64,000 bases of DNA. It comes from Streptomyces chryseus. Its GTDB lineage: Bacteria; Actinomycetota; Actinomycetes; Streptomycetales; Streptomycetaceae. A program made the position numbers and the translations under genes. Positions 51,218 to 59,690 of this stretch are shown here, piece by piece. Location: positions 109,632 through 173,631 of the forward strand of contig NZ_BMVO01000014.1 in the NCBI RefSeq assembly GCF_014650755.1. Direction: 5' to 3'. Numbering within the stretch: the stretch's first letter is position 1; every line of letters begins with the position of its first letter. The notes below the pieces were generated by a model. The model worked only from the letters and a program-made list of their open reading frames with translations. It searched no databases and was not told the origin of the DNA.

Positions 51218-52087
51218 TCAGCCGCCGGCCGGGGGCGACGCCAGTGCCGACAGGAGCGCGACGACTCCCGCCGGGCCGTCCACCACCAGGTCCGCGCGGT
51301 CCGCCAGCGCCGGGACCTCGTTCCCGCTGCACACCAGCAGGCCCGGGATCCCCTCGGTACGCAGCTTCTCGACCGCCGAGAAGGCGGCGACGTCCCCCAG
51401 GTCGTCCCCCGCGTACAGGACCGAGCCCGCCCCCACCTCCCGTACGTACTCCGCGAGCGCCACACCCTTGTCGACGCCGGGCGGGCGCAACTCCAGTACC
51501 AGACGGCCGGGTTCCACGATCAGGCCGTGGCGGGCCGCCAGTTCCCCGAGCGGCAGGCGAAGCGACTCGAACGCCCGCACCGGGTCCTCCGCGCGGCGCG
51601 TGTGCACGGCGACGGCCTGCCCCTTCTCCTCGATCCACGAGCCGCGCCACGCGCCGATGCCGTCGAGGAATCCGGGGAGTTCGGCGCGTGCGGCCTGCAC
51701 GCCGGGGTGCGCGGCGGGCGCGCGGACCGTCCCGCTGACGGCGTCCCAGCGCTCGGCGCCGTAATGGCCGAGTACGACGAGGTGTTCGAGCCCCGGGACT
51801 CCGGCGAAGCCGCCGTAGCGGACCGCCACACCGGCCGGCCGGCCGGTGATGACGGCGACGGAGGCCACCCGGGGAGCGAGGGCGGCGAGCGCCTCCACCG
51901 CGCCGGGATGGGCGCGGGACTGCTCCGGGTCGGGGACGATGTCGGCCAGCGTGCCGTCGAAGTCGAGGGCGATCAGTGCCCGGTCCGGCGCGGCCAGCAG
52001 CGCGGCGAGGCCCTCACGGCCGGCGGGGGTCGCGGGCGTGAACGCGGTCGGCAGGGGGTGCGGTTGCGGTTGCGGTTGGCTGCCCAT
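51218..52087 (-). CDS. otsB: Trehalose-6-phosphate phosphatase
   Basis: 289 residues from the ATG at 52087. HAD motif I DFDGTLADIVP, motif II VITGRP, WIEEKGQAVAVHTRR (substrate-binding cap) and motif IV GDDLGD are all intact. An N-terminal Gln/Pro-rich stretch (SQPQPQPHPLP) precedes the fold. It releases trehalose from the OtsA product. The upstream DUF3263 gene, on the same strand, lies 78 bases away. Confidence 0.92.
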   Translation of the reverse strand: MGSQPQPQPHPLPTAFTPATPAGREGLAALLAAPDRALIALDFDGTLADIVPDPEQSRAHPGAVEALAALAPRVASVAVITGRPAGVAVRYGGFAGVPGLEHLVVLGHYGAERWDAVSGTVRAPAAHPGVQAARAELPGFLDGIGAWRGSWIEEKGQAVAVHTRRAEDPVRAFESLRLPLGELAARHGLIVEPGRLVLELRPPGVDKGVALAEYVREVGAGSVLYAGDDLGDVAAFSAVEKLRTEGIPGLLVCSGNEVPALADRADLVVDGPAGVVALLSALASPPAGG

Positions 52088-52165
52088 GCCCCCTGACCCT
52101 ACCTGCGGCGGCTCCGCTCGGCACCGGGCCCCGCGACCACCGGCCGCGCGCCCGCCGGCCACCGC

Positions 52166-52429
52166 TCAGCGGCGCTCGCGGCGGGCGTCGCGGACCCGGC
52201 GCAGGCGGTTGACCGTGACGGGGTCGTGGGCCAGGGCGCGGGGATCGTCGAGCAGGGCGTTGAGGAGCTGGTAGTAGCGGGTGGGCGAGATGCCGAGCTG
52301 TTCGCGTACCGCCCGCTCCTTGGCCCCGGGCCCCGGCCACGACCGCCGCTCCACGGCGAGCACGGCACGATCCCGCTCGCCGAGCCCGCCGGCGGGGGTG
52401 TCGGTGGGCTCGTCCGGGGCGTAAGACAT
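52166..52429 (-). CDS. DUF3263 protein
   Basis: 87 residues. LGERDRAVLAVERRSWPGPGAKERAVREQLGISPTRYYQLLNALL reads as a helix-turn-helix, and the basic end VNRLRRVRDARRERR supports DNA binding. It matches DUF3263, a small actinobacterial family beside otsB. A transcription factor role is inferred. The ribosome site is poor. It starts 30 bases past the binding-protein gene stop on the same strand. Confidence 0.85.
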   Translation of the reverse strand: MSYAPDEPTDTPAGGLGERDRAVLAVERRSWPGPGAKERAVREQLGISPTRYYQLLNALLDDPRALAHDPVTVNRLRRVRDARRERR

Positions 52430-52459
52430 ATCAGCAGTCTAGAGCGGCGCCGGAACGCC

Positions 52460-53722
52460 CTACTCGGCGTTCTCCAGCGCCGACGCCTCGCGGCCGATCG
52501 CCGTCAGCGTCCCGGTCGGGTCGCCGTCGGGGCCGACGGCCGTGCCGATCTGCTTCTTGACGCTCTCGCTGACCTTCGCCCATGACGTCTTGCCGACCGG
52601 GTAGAGGGTCGACTCGGGCAGCGCGTCCAGGAACGGCCACAGGTTCTTGTGCGCGGGGTCCGCGCTCATCGCCTCGGAGGCGGAGACGGTGACGGGCAGC
52701 AGGTCGTACTCGTCGGCGAACTTCAGCACGTTCTCGTCGCTGTACGCGAAGTCGAGGAACTTGCCGATCTGACCGGCGTGGCCGTTCTGCTTGAAGCCCA
52801 TCATCCAGTCGGCGACGCCCATGCTCGACCGCGCCTTGCCCTTGGGTCCGGGCAGCGGCACCATCCCGACCTCCACGCCCTTCTTCCCGGCCTGCTGGAG
52901 GAGCGAGGGGTGGCCGTTGAGCATGCCGACCTCGCCGTTGGCGAACGCGGTGAAGGCGGGCTTGCGGTCGAGCTTCGCGGGGGCGACGGGGCCGGTCAGC
53001 CCCTCCCCCACGAGGGTGTCCTTCAGCCAGCTGAAGGCCTCGACGTTCTGCTCGGAGTCGATCGTGTACGTACCGACCGAGTCGGTGTAGCCGCCGCCGT
53101 TGCTGAGCATCCACATCATGGTCTCGGCCTGCGCCTCCTCGTTGCCGAGGGGCAGCGCGAACGGGTACTTCACGCCGCGCTCCTTGAGCGCCTTGGCGGC
53201 GTTCTCGATCCCGTCCCACGTCTTGGGGGGTTCGAGGCCGGCCTGGGTGAAGAGCTTCTCGTTGTAGAAGAGCAGGCGGGTGCTGGCGACGAACGGTATG
53301 CCGTACTGGACCCGGCCGACCTCGCCCGCCTCGGCCAGCGGGGCGAGCATGTTGGCCTGGACGGGGATGGAGAGCATCTCGTCGACCGAGTACAGCTTGC
53401 CGTCGGCCGCGTAGTCGGCGTACGCACCGATCTGGGCGATGTCGGGGGCCTGGCCGGCCTCGACCATCTCGGCGACCTCGCGGTCGACGTCCTTCCAGTC
53501 GTGGATGGTGACGTCGACCTTGATGCCCTTGTTCTCGGCCTCGAAAGCCTCGGCGACACCGTCCCAGTGCCGCTGGGTGCTGTCGCCGCCCTCGGGGTCG
53601 TAGTCCGCCGCGACGAACTTGAGTGTGACGTCACCGCCGTCCGAGCTCGAGCAACCCGCCAGGGCCACTGTCATGCCCAGTGCTACCACTGTCGCGGTCA
53701 AACCCAAGAAACGCCGGTGCAC
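52460..53722 (-). CDS. Sugar ABC transporter substrate-binding lipoprotein
   Basis: 420 residues from a GTG at 53722 with GGGAAAG upstream. The lipobox LAGC lipidates C24. The mature protein is a family 1 extracellular solute-binding protein (LKFVAADYDPEGGDS, APDIAQIGAYADYAADG, YGIPFVASTRLLFYN, GEVGMLNGHPSLLQQAG). No permease genes are adjacent, so it must use a transporter encoded elsewhere. The promoter has a DasR-type site and faces nagKA, making GlcNAc or chito-oligosaccharide the best guess for ligand. Confidence 0.85.
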   Translation of the reverse strand: MHRRFLGLTATVVALGMTVALAGCSSSDGGDVTLKFVAADYDPEGGDSTQRHWDGVAEAFEAENKGIKVDVTIHDWKDVDREVAEMVEAGQAPDIAQIGAYADYAADGKLYSVDEMLSIPVQANMLAPLAEAGEVGRVQYGIPFVASTRLLFYNEKLFTQAGLEPPKTWDGIENAAKALKERGVKYPFALPLGNEEAQAETMMWMLSNGGGYTDSVGTYTIDSEQNVEAFSWLKDTLVGEGLTGPVAPAKLDRKPAFTAFANGEVGMLNGHPSLLQQAGKKGVEVGMVPLPGPKGKARSSMGVADWMMGFKQNGHAGQIGKFLDFAYSDENVLKFADEYDLLPVTVSASEAMSADPAHKNLWPFLDALPESTLYPVGKTSWAKVSESVKKQIGTAVGPDGDPTGTLTAIGREASALENAE

Positions 53723-53789
53723 AGCTCTTTCCCACCCGATTCGTTGTCCTACATACGTATGAGCTGTGATTTTCCCCCAGGCCGCGGTG

Positions 53790-53805
53790 AGCGGTCTACA
53801 CCAGT
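53790..53805. promoter_or_regulatory. DasR-type (dre) operator 1
   Basis: AGCGGTCTACACCAGT matches 14 of 16 positions of the dre consensus A(C/G)TGGTCTAGACCA(C/G)T. It lies 68 bases ahead of the binding-protein start, in the divergent region. A perfect palindrome CATACGTATG (53752-53761) lies between it and that gene. Confidence 0.7.
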
Positions 53806-53880
53806 GCGGTCTCACTTGTGCAACGCCGTTCAACGCCCGCGCGACGGCGGGGTGACGACACGGACGCGACAGGACCCGCG

Positions 53881-53896
53881 AGTGGACTAGACCTTT
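53881..53896. promoter_or_regulatory. DasR-type (dre) operator 2 at nagK
   Basis: AGTGGACTAGACCTTT matches 12-13 of 16 dre positions, 28 bases ahead of the nagK start, and overlaps a plausible -10 (TAGACC). It shares TGGACTAGACCT exactly with the cutC upstream site. Confidence 0.65.
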
Positions 53897-53923
53897 CCAG
53901 GGTCGACGCGCGAGACTGTTCCC

Positions 53924-54895
53924 GTGAAACACGTCATCGCCCTCGATGTGGGCGGCACCGGGATGAAGGCCGCGCTGGTCGGCGCGGACGGCGCACTGCT
54001 GCACGAGGCCCGCCGGGCCACCGGCAGGGAGCGGGGGCCCGAGGCCGTCGTCGAGACGATCACCGGCTTCGCCGCCGAGCTGCGGGCGTACGGCGAGGAG
54101 CGGTACGGCGAGAGCGCCTCGGCCGCCGGTGTGGCCGTGCCCGGCATCGTCGACGCCGAGAACGGCATCGCGGTGTACGCCGCCAACCTCGGCTGGCGCG
54201 ACGTACCCCTGCGTGCCCTGCTCGGCGAGCGGCTGCACGGCGTGCCGGTCGCCCTCGGCCACGACGTACGCACCGGCGGCCTCGCCGAGGGCCGGATCGG
54301 GGCGGGCAGGGGCGCGGACCGGTTCCTGTTCGTACCGCTCGGCACCGGGATCGCCGGCGCCATCGGCATCAACGGCGTCATCGAGTCCGGCGCCCACGGC
54401 TACGCCGGCGAGATCGGCCACATCGTCGTACGCCCCGGCGGCATCCCGTGCGGCTGCGGCCAGCGCGGCTGCCTGGAGCGCCTGGCCTCCGCCTCCGCCG
54501 TGTCCGCCGCCTGGGCCGCCGCCTGCGGCGACCCGGACGCCGACGCCGCCGCCTGCGCGAAGGCCGTCGAGTCGGGCGACCCCCGGGCCCGCGCGGTGTG
54601 GCTGGACGCCATCGGCGCGCTCGCCGACGGGCTCGTCACCGCGCTCACCCTCCTGGACCCCCGCACGCTGATCATCGGTGGCGGACTGGCCGAGGCCGGG
54701 GAAACCTTGTTCACACCCCTGCGGGCGGCCGTCGCGGAGCGCGTCACGTTCCAGAAGCTGCCCCTCATCGTTCCGGCGGCCCTCGGGGACACCGCCGGAT
54801 GCCTGGGCGCGGGGCTCCTCGCCTGGGACCTTCTCGCCACCAACGCCGCGGACCCCCCGCACGCCACAGAAGAAGCCACGGAGGTACCCGCCTGA
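53924..54895 (+). CDS. nagK: ROK family sugar kinase, probable N-acetylglucosamine kinase
   Basis: 323 residues from a GTG. The ROK signature includes the phosphate loop ALDVGGTGMKAAL, GTGIAGAIG, GEIGHIVV and the zinc motif CGCGQRGCLERLAS. The next gene, nagA, starts within its stop codon (TGATG). DasR-type operators precede it. Together these point to phosphorylation of GlcNAc for catabolism. ROK kinases are hard to separate by substrate from sequence, so glucose or ManNAc is possible. Confidence 0.82.
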   Translation: MKHVIALDVGGTGMKAALVGADGALLHEARRATGRERGPEAVVETITGFAAELRAYGEERYGESASAAGVAVPGIVDAENGIAVYAANLGWRDVPLRALLGERLHGVPVALGHDVRTGGLAEGRIGAGRGADRFLFVPLGTGIAGAIGINGVIESGAHGYAGEIGHIVVRPGGIPCGCGQRGCLERLASASAVSAAWAAACGDPDADAAACAKAVESGDPRARAVWLDAIGALADGLVTALTLLDPRTLIIGGGLAEAGETLFTPLRAAVAERVTFQKLPLIVPAALGDTAGCLGAGLLAWDLLATNAADPPHATEEATEVPA

Positions 54896-56040
54896 TGGCC
54901 GGACGCGCTGCAAGCAAGGTTCTCTCCGGCGCCCGGGTGGTGCTGCCGACCGGGACCGTGGACAACGGCCGGGTCATCGTCGAGGGCGGCCGCATCGCCG
55001 GCGCCGCCCCGGCGGACGCCCCGTCCGTGGACCTGTCCGGCCACTGGATCGTGCCCGGCTTCGTCGACATGCACGTGCACGGCGGCGGCGGCGCCTCCTT
55101 CACCTCCGGCACCGCCGAGGACGTGCTCCGGGGCGTACGGACGCACCGCGAGCACGGCACGACCACCATCGCCGCCTCCACCGTCACCGGCGAGATGGAC
55201 GTGCTCGCCCGGCAGGCCGCGCTGCTCTCCGAACTGGTCCAGCAGGGCGACCTGGCCGGCATCCACTTCGAGGGCCCCTTCATCTCGCCGTGCCGCAAGG
55301 GCGCGCACAGCGAGGACCTGCTGCGCGACCCCGACCCGGCGGAGGTCCGCAAGCTGATCGACGCCGCGCACGGCACGGCGAGGATGGTCACGCTGGCGAC
55401 CGAGCTGCCCGGCGGCATCGACTCGGTGCGGCTGCTCGCCGAGCACGGCGTGATCGCCGCGATCGGCCACACGGACGCGACGTACGAGCAGACGGTCGAG
55501 GCCATCGACGCGGGCGCGACCGTCGCCACGCACCTCTACAACGCGATGCCCGCCCTCGGCCACCGCACGCCCGGCCCGATCGCCGCGCTCCTGGAGGACG
55601 AGCGGATCACCGTCGAGCTGATCAACGACGGCACCCACCTGCACCCGGCCGCGCTGGAGCTGGCGTACCACCGGGCGGGCGCGGACCGGGTCGCCTTCAT
55701 CACGGACGCGATGGACGCGGCGGGCTTCGGCGACGGCATGTACGACCTCGGACCGCTCGCCGTCGAGGTCAGGGACGGCGTCGCGCGCCTCGTCGACGGC
55801 GGCTCCATCGCGGGCTCCACACTCACGCTCGACACGGCCTTCAAGCGCGCGGTGACGATCGACCGCCTCCCGGTCGAGGACGTCGTACGGTCCGTCTCCG
55901 CCAACCCCGCCCGCCTCCTCGGCGTCGACGACCGAGTCGGCTCGCTGGAGCCGGGCAAGGACGCGGACCTGGTGGTACTGGACGCGGACTTCACCCTCAA
56001 GGGCGTGATGCGCAAGGGGGCCTGGGTGATTGAACCCTAA
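54895..56040 (+). CDS. nagA: N-acetylglucosamine-6-phosphate deacetylase
   Basis: 381 residues from an ATG that overlaps the nagK stop by one base, with GGAGGT nine bases upstream. Motifs are PGFVDMHVHGGGG (metal site), HFEGPFISPCRKGAH, AIGHTDATYEQT, HLYNAMPALGHRTPG and ITDAMDAAG (catalytic Asp). It gives glucosamine-6-P and acetate. It also serves MurNAc recycling through the MurQ product. A classic U-tract terminator follows. Confidence 0.93.
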   Translation: MAGRAASKVLSGARVVLPTGTVDNGRVIVEGGRIAGAAPADAPSVDLSGHWIVPGFVDMHVHGGGGASFTSGTAEDVLRGVRTHREHGTTTIAASTVTGEMDVLARQAALLSELVQQGDLAGIHFEGPFISPCRKGAHSEDLLRDPDPAEVRKLIDAAHGTARMVTLATELPGGIDSVRLLAEHGVIAAIGHTDATYEQTVEAIDAGATVATHLYNAMPALGHRTPGPIAALLEDERITVELINDGTHLHPAALELAYHRAGADRVAFITDAMDAAGFGDGMYDLGPLAVEVRDGVARLVDGGSIAGSTLTLDTAFKRAVTIDRLPVEDVVRSVSANPARLLGVDDRVGSLEPGKDADLVVLDADFTLKGVMRKGAWVIEP

Positions 56041-56092
56041 GTAGCCCCAAGTGGGGTGATTTCACCATCAGTTGATATCAAAGCGACACGGA

Positions 56093-56131
56093 GCGGTTGG
56101 CCCGGAGCCCTGGGCCAACCGCTTTCTTTTT
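56093..56131 (+). terminator. Rho-independent terminator after nagA
   Basis: GCGGTTGGCCC and GGGCCAACCGC form an 11-bp stem with an 8-base loop, followed by TTTCTTTTT. This is one of the few hairpins here with a true U-tract. Confidence 0.92.
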
Positions 56132-56209
56132 GGCATGATCGCCCCGACAGACGACAGACGGCAGACGGTAGGCGCTTTCCCAAGGCGCCTTTCCCCGGGG
56201 GTGGCACAG

Positions 56210-57136
56210 GTGATCCTGACGGTCACGCTGAACACCGCACTCGACATCACCTACCGCGTCCCGGCCCTCGCCCCGCACGCCTCCCACCGGGTGACCGACG
56301 TCGCCGAACGCCCCGGCGGCAAGGGCCTGAACGTCGCCCGCGTGCTGGCGGCCCTCGGTCACGAAACCGTGGTGACAGGCTTCGCCGGCGGCCCCTGCGG
56401 CGCGGTCCTGCGCGACCTGCTCGCCCCCCTGCCCCCCGTCGACGCGCTCGTCCCCGTCGCCGGCCGCACCCGGCGCACCGTCGCCGTCGTCGACGCCGCC
56501 ACCGGCGACACGACCCAGCTCAACGAACCCGGACCGGCGGTCACCCCCGAGGAGTGGGCCGCCTTCCTCACCACGTACGCCGAACTCCTCGGCGACGCCG
56601 ACGCGGTGGCCCTCTGCGGCAGCCTGCCCCCCGGCATCCACGTCGGCGCGTACGCGGAACTGATCCGCCGCGCGCGCACCGCCGGCGTCCCCGTGCTGCT
56701 CGACACCAGCGGCGAACCCCTGCGCCGGGGCATCGCCGCCCGCCCGGATCTGGTCAAGCCCAACGCCGACGAACTCGCCCGGCTCACCGGCTCCCGCGAC
56801 CCGCTGCGCGCCGCGTACGACGCCCGCCGCCGGGGCGCGCACACCGTGGTCGCCTCGCTCGGCCCGGACGGCATGCTCGCCGCCACCCCCGACGGCCTGT
56901 GGCGGGCCGCCCCGCCCGCCAAGGTGCGGGGCAACCCGACGGGCGCGGGCGACTCGGCCGTGGCCGGGCTGCTCTCCGGGCTGGTCGAGGGGCTCCCCTG
57001 GCCGCAGCGCCTGGCGCGGGCGGTGGCGCTGTCGGCGGCGACCGTACTGGCCCCGGCGGCGGGCGAGTTCGACGCGGCGACGTACGAAGACCTGCTGTCA
57101 CGGGTCGAAGTCACCGCGCAGGCCACGGCGGCGTAA
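56210..57136 (+). CDS. PfkB-family phosphosugar kinase (1-phosphofructokinase/tagatose-6-P kinase type)
   Basis: 308 residues from the GTG at 56210 with GGGGGT eight bases upstream. The N-terminal VTLNTALDITYRV, the PGGKGLNVARVLAALGH block and the C-terminal GNPTGAGDSAVAGLLSG (catalytic Asp) place it with LacC/FruK kinases. It phosphorylates a ketohexose phosphate at C1 or C6. With the class II aldolase 34 bases downstream it makes a kinase/aldolase pair like that of tagatose-6-P or GalNAc degradation. The substrate is not fixed by sequence. Confidence 0.85.
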   Translation: MILTVTLNTALDITYRVPALAPHASHRVTDVAERPGGKGLNVARVLAALGHETVVTGFAGGPCGAVLRDLLAPLPPVDALVPVAGRTRRTVAVVDAATGDTTQLNEPGPAVTPEEWAAFLTTYAELLGDADAVALCGSLPPGIHVGAYAELIRRARTAGVPVLLDTSGEPLRRGIAARPDLVKPNADELARLTGSRDPLRAAYDARRRGAHTVVASLGPDGMLAATPDGLWRAAPPAKVRGNPTGAGDSAVAGLLSGLVEGLPWPQRLARAVALSAATVLAPAAGEFDAATYEDLLSRVEVTAQATAA

Positions 57137-57170
57137 CCGAGCACTCCCACCACCAGCACCAGGGGATCGC

Positions 57171-58019
57171 ATGCCACTCGTCAGCACCGGCGAACTCGTC
57201 ACCACCGCCCGGGAATCGGGCCACGGCCTGGCCGCCTTCAACGTCATCACGCTGGAGCACGCGGAGGCCATCGCGGCCGGCGCGGAACGGGCCGGAGCAC
57301 CCGCCGTCCTCCAGATCTCCGAGAACGCGGTGAAATTCCACGGCGGCGATCTCACCGCCGTCGCGGCGGCGGCCACGGCCGTCGCCCGCGCCTCGTCCGC
57401 CCCGCTCTCGCTCCACCTCGACCACGTCGAGTCGGTGGAACTGCTGCGCGCGGCGCACCCGGCGGGCTTCAGCTCGGCGATGTTCGACGCCTCGAAGCTG
57501 TCGTACGGCGACAACGTGAAGGCCACCGCCGAAGCGGTCCGCTGGGGCCACGAGCGCGGCATCTGGATCGAGGCGGAGCTCGGCAAGGTCGGCGGCAAGG
57601 AGGGCGAGCCCCCGCTCGACGCCCACGCCCCCGGCGTACGGACCGACCCCGCCGAGGCGGCGGCCTACGTGGCGGACACCGGTGTGGACGCCCTCGCCGT
57701 GGCCGTCGGCTCCTCGCACGCGATGACGGACCGCACGGCGGCCCTGGACCACGGCCTGATCGCCACGCTGCGCGAGTCCGTACCGGTGCCGCTGGTGCTG
57801 CACGGCTCGTCGGGCGTACCGGACGAGGAGATCCGGCGGGCCCTCACGGCCGGCATGGTCAAGATCAACGTCGGCACGGCCCTGAACACCGCCTTCACGG
57901 GCGCGGTGCGCGCGTACCTGACCGCGAACCCGCGAGCGGTCGACCCCAGGAAGTACATCGTCCCGGCTCGCGAGGCGATGACCGGGACGGTGGCGCACTT
58001 CCTGGGGCTGATGGGCTGA
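57171..58019 (+). CDS. Class II ketose-bisphosphate aldolase
   Basis: 282 residues. Zinc ligands are in LHLDHVESVE and LHGSSGVPDEEI, the substrate loop in IEAELGKVGGKEG, and NVGTALNTAF binds phosphate. Size and motifs fit fructose- or tagatose-1,6-bisphosphate aldolases of the GatY/KbaY/FbaA group. It follows the PfkB kinase and is probably cotranscribed. Together they would cleave a hexose-bisphosphate to triose phosphates. The central glycolytic FBA is likely elsewhere, so this is a specialised copy. Confidence 0.88.
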   Translation: MPLVSTGELVTTARESGHGLAAFNVITLEHAEAIAAGAERAGAPAVLQISENAVKFHGGDLTAVAAAATAVARASSAPLSLHLDHVESVELLRAAHPAGFSSAMFDASKLSYGDNVKATAEAVRWGHERGIWIEAELGKVGGKEGEPPLDAHAPGVRTDPAEAAAYVADTGVDALAVAVGSSHAMTDRTAALDHGLIATLRESVPVPLVLHGSSGVPDEEIRRALTAGMVKINVGTALNTAFTGAVRAYLTANPRAVDPRKYIVPAREAMTGTVAHFLGLMG

Positions 58020-58050
58020 GGTGCATGTTGGCCGGGAGTCTGGAAAGTGG

Positions 58051-58078
58051 CTTACAAAAGATCAAACTAGCGTAGAAT
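58051..58078 (+). promoter_or_regulatory. Promoter of the AT-richer secreted protein
   Basis: CTTACA and TAGAAT with a 16-base spacer. The predicted start falls at about 58086, on an ATG, which suggests a leaderless message. Confidence 0.5.
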
Positions 58079-58085
58079 CATGCAC

Positions 58086-58511
58086 ATGACACATTCTCCA
58101 ATGGCCCGCATAATCCGGATGGCCGGAATTAGCACAGCAAGCATTGCCCTTGTGCTGACGACATCGAACTCCGCCCAAGCCGACGTAGATGAGATGGCCG
58201 CGTGCAGCACGACCGGCGCGTGGGGGCAAGTGGTCGCTGACTGGTGGGGAGCTGACGACCGGATCGACTTCAAGATGACCTACGGCGATACGTTGGCCGA
58301 TGGGCATCACATGCGAGTACGCCTCGTCACGACCGACGTCAACGGCACAAGAAAGAATTGGTCTTGGCATAGCGACACGGACGGCGCCAATAATGGCAAC
58401 AAGACTTACTCGTCGTACGCAATCAACGACTCAGGAATCTTCGGCTGGGGAATCCAGGTCGGCCGCTTCGAAGGCAATTCGATGCTGAACTCGTGCACGG
58501 ACTGGGTCTAA
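58086..58511 (+). CDS. Small secreted protein of atypical composition
   Basis: 141 residues. A signal peptide (ARIIRMAGISTASIALVLT to AQA) precedes a mature domain of about 107 residues with two cysteines (AACSTTG, NSCTDW), probably one disulfide joining the ends, and many Trp, Asn and Gly residues. Codon third positions use A and T far more than the neighbours (for example ATA, AAT, GCA), which suggests recent acquisition. I do not recognise a family; a secreted bacteriocin-like or host-interaction protein is possible but unproven. An ATG two codons earlier is also in frame. Confidence 0.7.
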   Translation: MTHSPMARIIRMAGISTASIALVLTTSNSAQADVDEMAACSTTGAWGQVVADWWGADDRIDFKMTYGDTLADGHHMRVRLVTTDVNGTRKNWSWHSDTDGANNGNKTYSSYAINDSGIFGWGIQVGRFEGNSMLNSCTDWV

Positions 58512-58523
58512 CCGGCCCGAGGA

Positions 58524-58559
58524 TGGGCTATACCGGCACCATGGGTCCGGTATAGCCCA
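58524..58559. terminator. Bidirectional terminator at 58.5 kb
   Basis: TGGGCTATACCGG and CCGGTATAGCCCA form a perfect 13-bp stem with a 10-base loop, between convergent genes. Confidence 0.85.
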
Positions 58560-58575
58560 CTCTGCTCCTATAGAA

Positions 58576-59580
58576 TCAGCGCCCCGCTTTCCGGATCTCG
58601 ACCCAGTCGAGCAGCGCATCGCACTGGTTGCCCTCCTCGCAGGAGAGCTTGATCGTGTTCTGCCCCTGGGTCAGAGTCACCGGCGCCCAGGTGGTCTGCC
58701 AGTTCTTCGCGAAGTTCGGGTCGGACGAGTGGATGAAGTTCTTCAGTCCGACAGGCTGGCTGTTCGGCTTGCCGTTGACCGTCAGGGTGGCGTTCGCGTC
58801 CTTGGCCGGGATCGAGTACCGCATGTAGAAGCGGTAATCGCCGGGCTTGTCGATGTTCGCCTGCCAGGTGATGGACGAGCCGACCGCGTTGAAGCCGTTG
58901 ATGTACAGGCCGTCTGGCCCCTCGGCTCCCTTGATCGTCTTGTCGGTGGTCGCCGTGCCGCCGAGCTGAAGCGTCGCGGCGTCCTGCTTGGGCAGCCTGA
59001 CCTCAGGCTTCTCGGGCTTCTTGGTCGGGTCCTCGCTCGGCTTGCCCGTCTGGCCGACGCTGGAACCGCCGCCGCCCGTGTCACCGGCCTGGGCGCCCTT
59101 GTCGTCGTCGTTGTTGCTGGTCAGCAGGGCGATGCCGATGCCTATGACGACGACTGCCACCACGGCGACCGCGCCGATCAGCAGACCCTTGGTGTTGGGG
59201 CCGCCACCGCGTCCGCCGACGCCGCCGGAGTGCGAGTGCGCCACCGGGCGGGTGGGCGCGCCGCCGGGCTGCGTCTCGGGGGCCGCGTAGTGGGCGTTGG
59301 GCCGGTTGTGGTTCTGCTGGCCGTGCGCCTGCTGCTGGGGCACCTGCTGGCCGTACTGCTGCTGGTACTGGCCGTGCTGCTGCTGCCCGTACTGCCGCTC
59401 ACCGACCGTACGCACCTGGTTGTACGACGTTCTGGGCACCCCGGGCTGCGAGGCCGGACCCGGGTAGCCGTAGCCGCCCGAGCGGGGCGGAACAGCGCCC
59501 GCCGCCTGCCCGTCCTCGTAGAGGTAGCCGAACGGATCGTCGTCCTCAGGCGTGCTCGTGCCGTTGTTCGCGGCAGTCAT
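58576..59580 (-). CDS. Membrane-anchored protein with C-terminal carbohydrate-binding-like domain
   Basis: 334 residues. An N-terminal cytoplasmic part rich in Gln, Gly and Tyr (QYGQQQHGQYQQQYGQQ) precedes a single membrane helix (LLIGAVAVVAVVVIGIGIALL, about residues 132-152). An acidic/Lys-Pro linker follows, then about 130 residues with a CBM6/35-like jelly-roll pattern (ATLQLGGTATTD, GPDGLYINGFNAVGSSITW, YRFYMRYSIP, LDWVEIRK). The outer domain probably binds polysaccharide or cell wall. The cysteine pair CEEGNQC may form a disulfide. GGAG precedes the start. It follows cdgB on the same strand. Confidence 0.8.
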   Translation of the reverse strand: MTAANNGTSTPEDDDPFGYLYEDGQAAGAVPPRSGGYGYPGPASQPGVPRTSYNQVRTVGERQYGQQQHGQYQQQYGQQVPQQQAHGQQNHNRPNAHYAAPETQPGGAPTRPVAHSHSGGVGGRGGGPNTKGLLIGAVAVVAVVVIGIGIALLTSNNDDDKGAQAGDTGGGGSSVGQTGKPSEDPTKKPEKPEVRLPKQDAATLQLGGTATTDKTIKGAEGPDGLYINGFNAVGSSITWQANIDKPGDYRFYMRYSIPAKDANATLTVNGKPNSQPVGLKNFIHSSDPNFAKNWQTTWAPVTLTQGQNTIKLSCEEGNQCDALLDWVEIRKAGR

Positions 59581-59690
59581 CCCTGGTCACTCCTCACCAT
59601 GTTCGCCAGCCGTCGCCGACCCGGCGAGCCTACCCCGAACGGGCAACCCGAAGGTTTGGCGTGGACCACAGTGCGGTAGTGAGGGGTCTC

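Noticed and set aside
58086..58511. Lactococcin 972-type bacteriocin
   Set aside because: It is secreted and small, but the characteristic pattern of that family is not visible.
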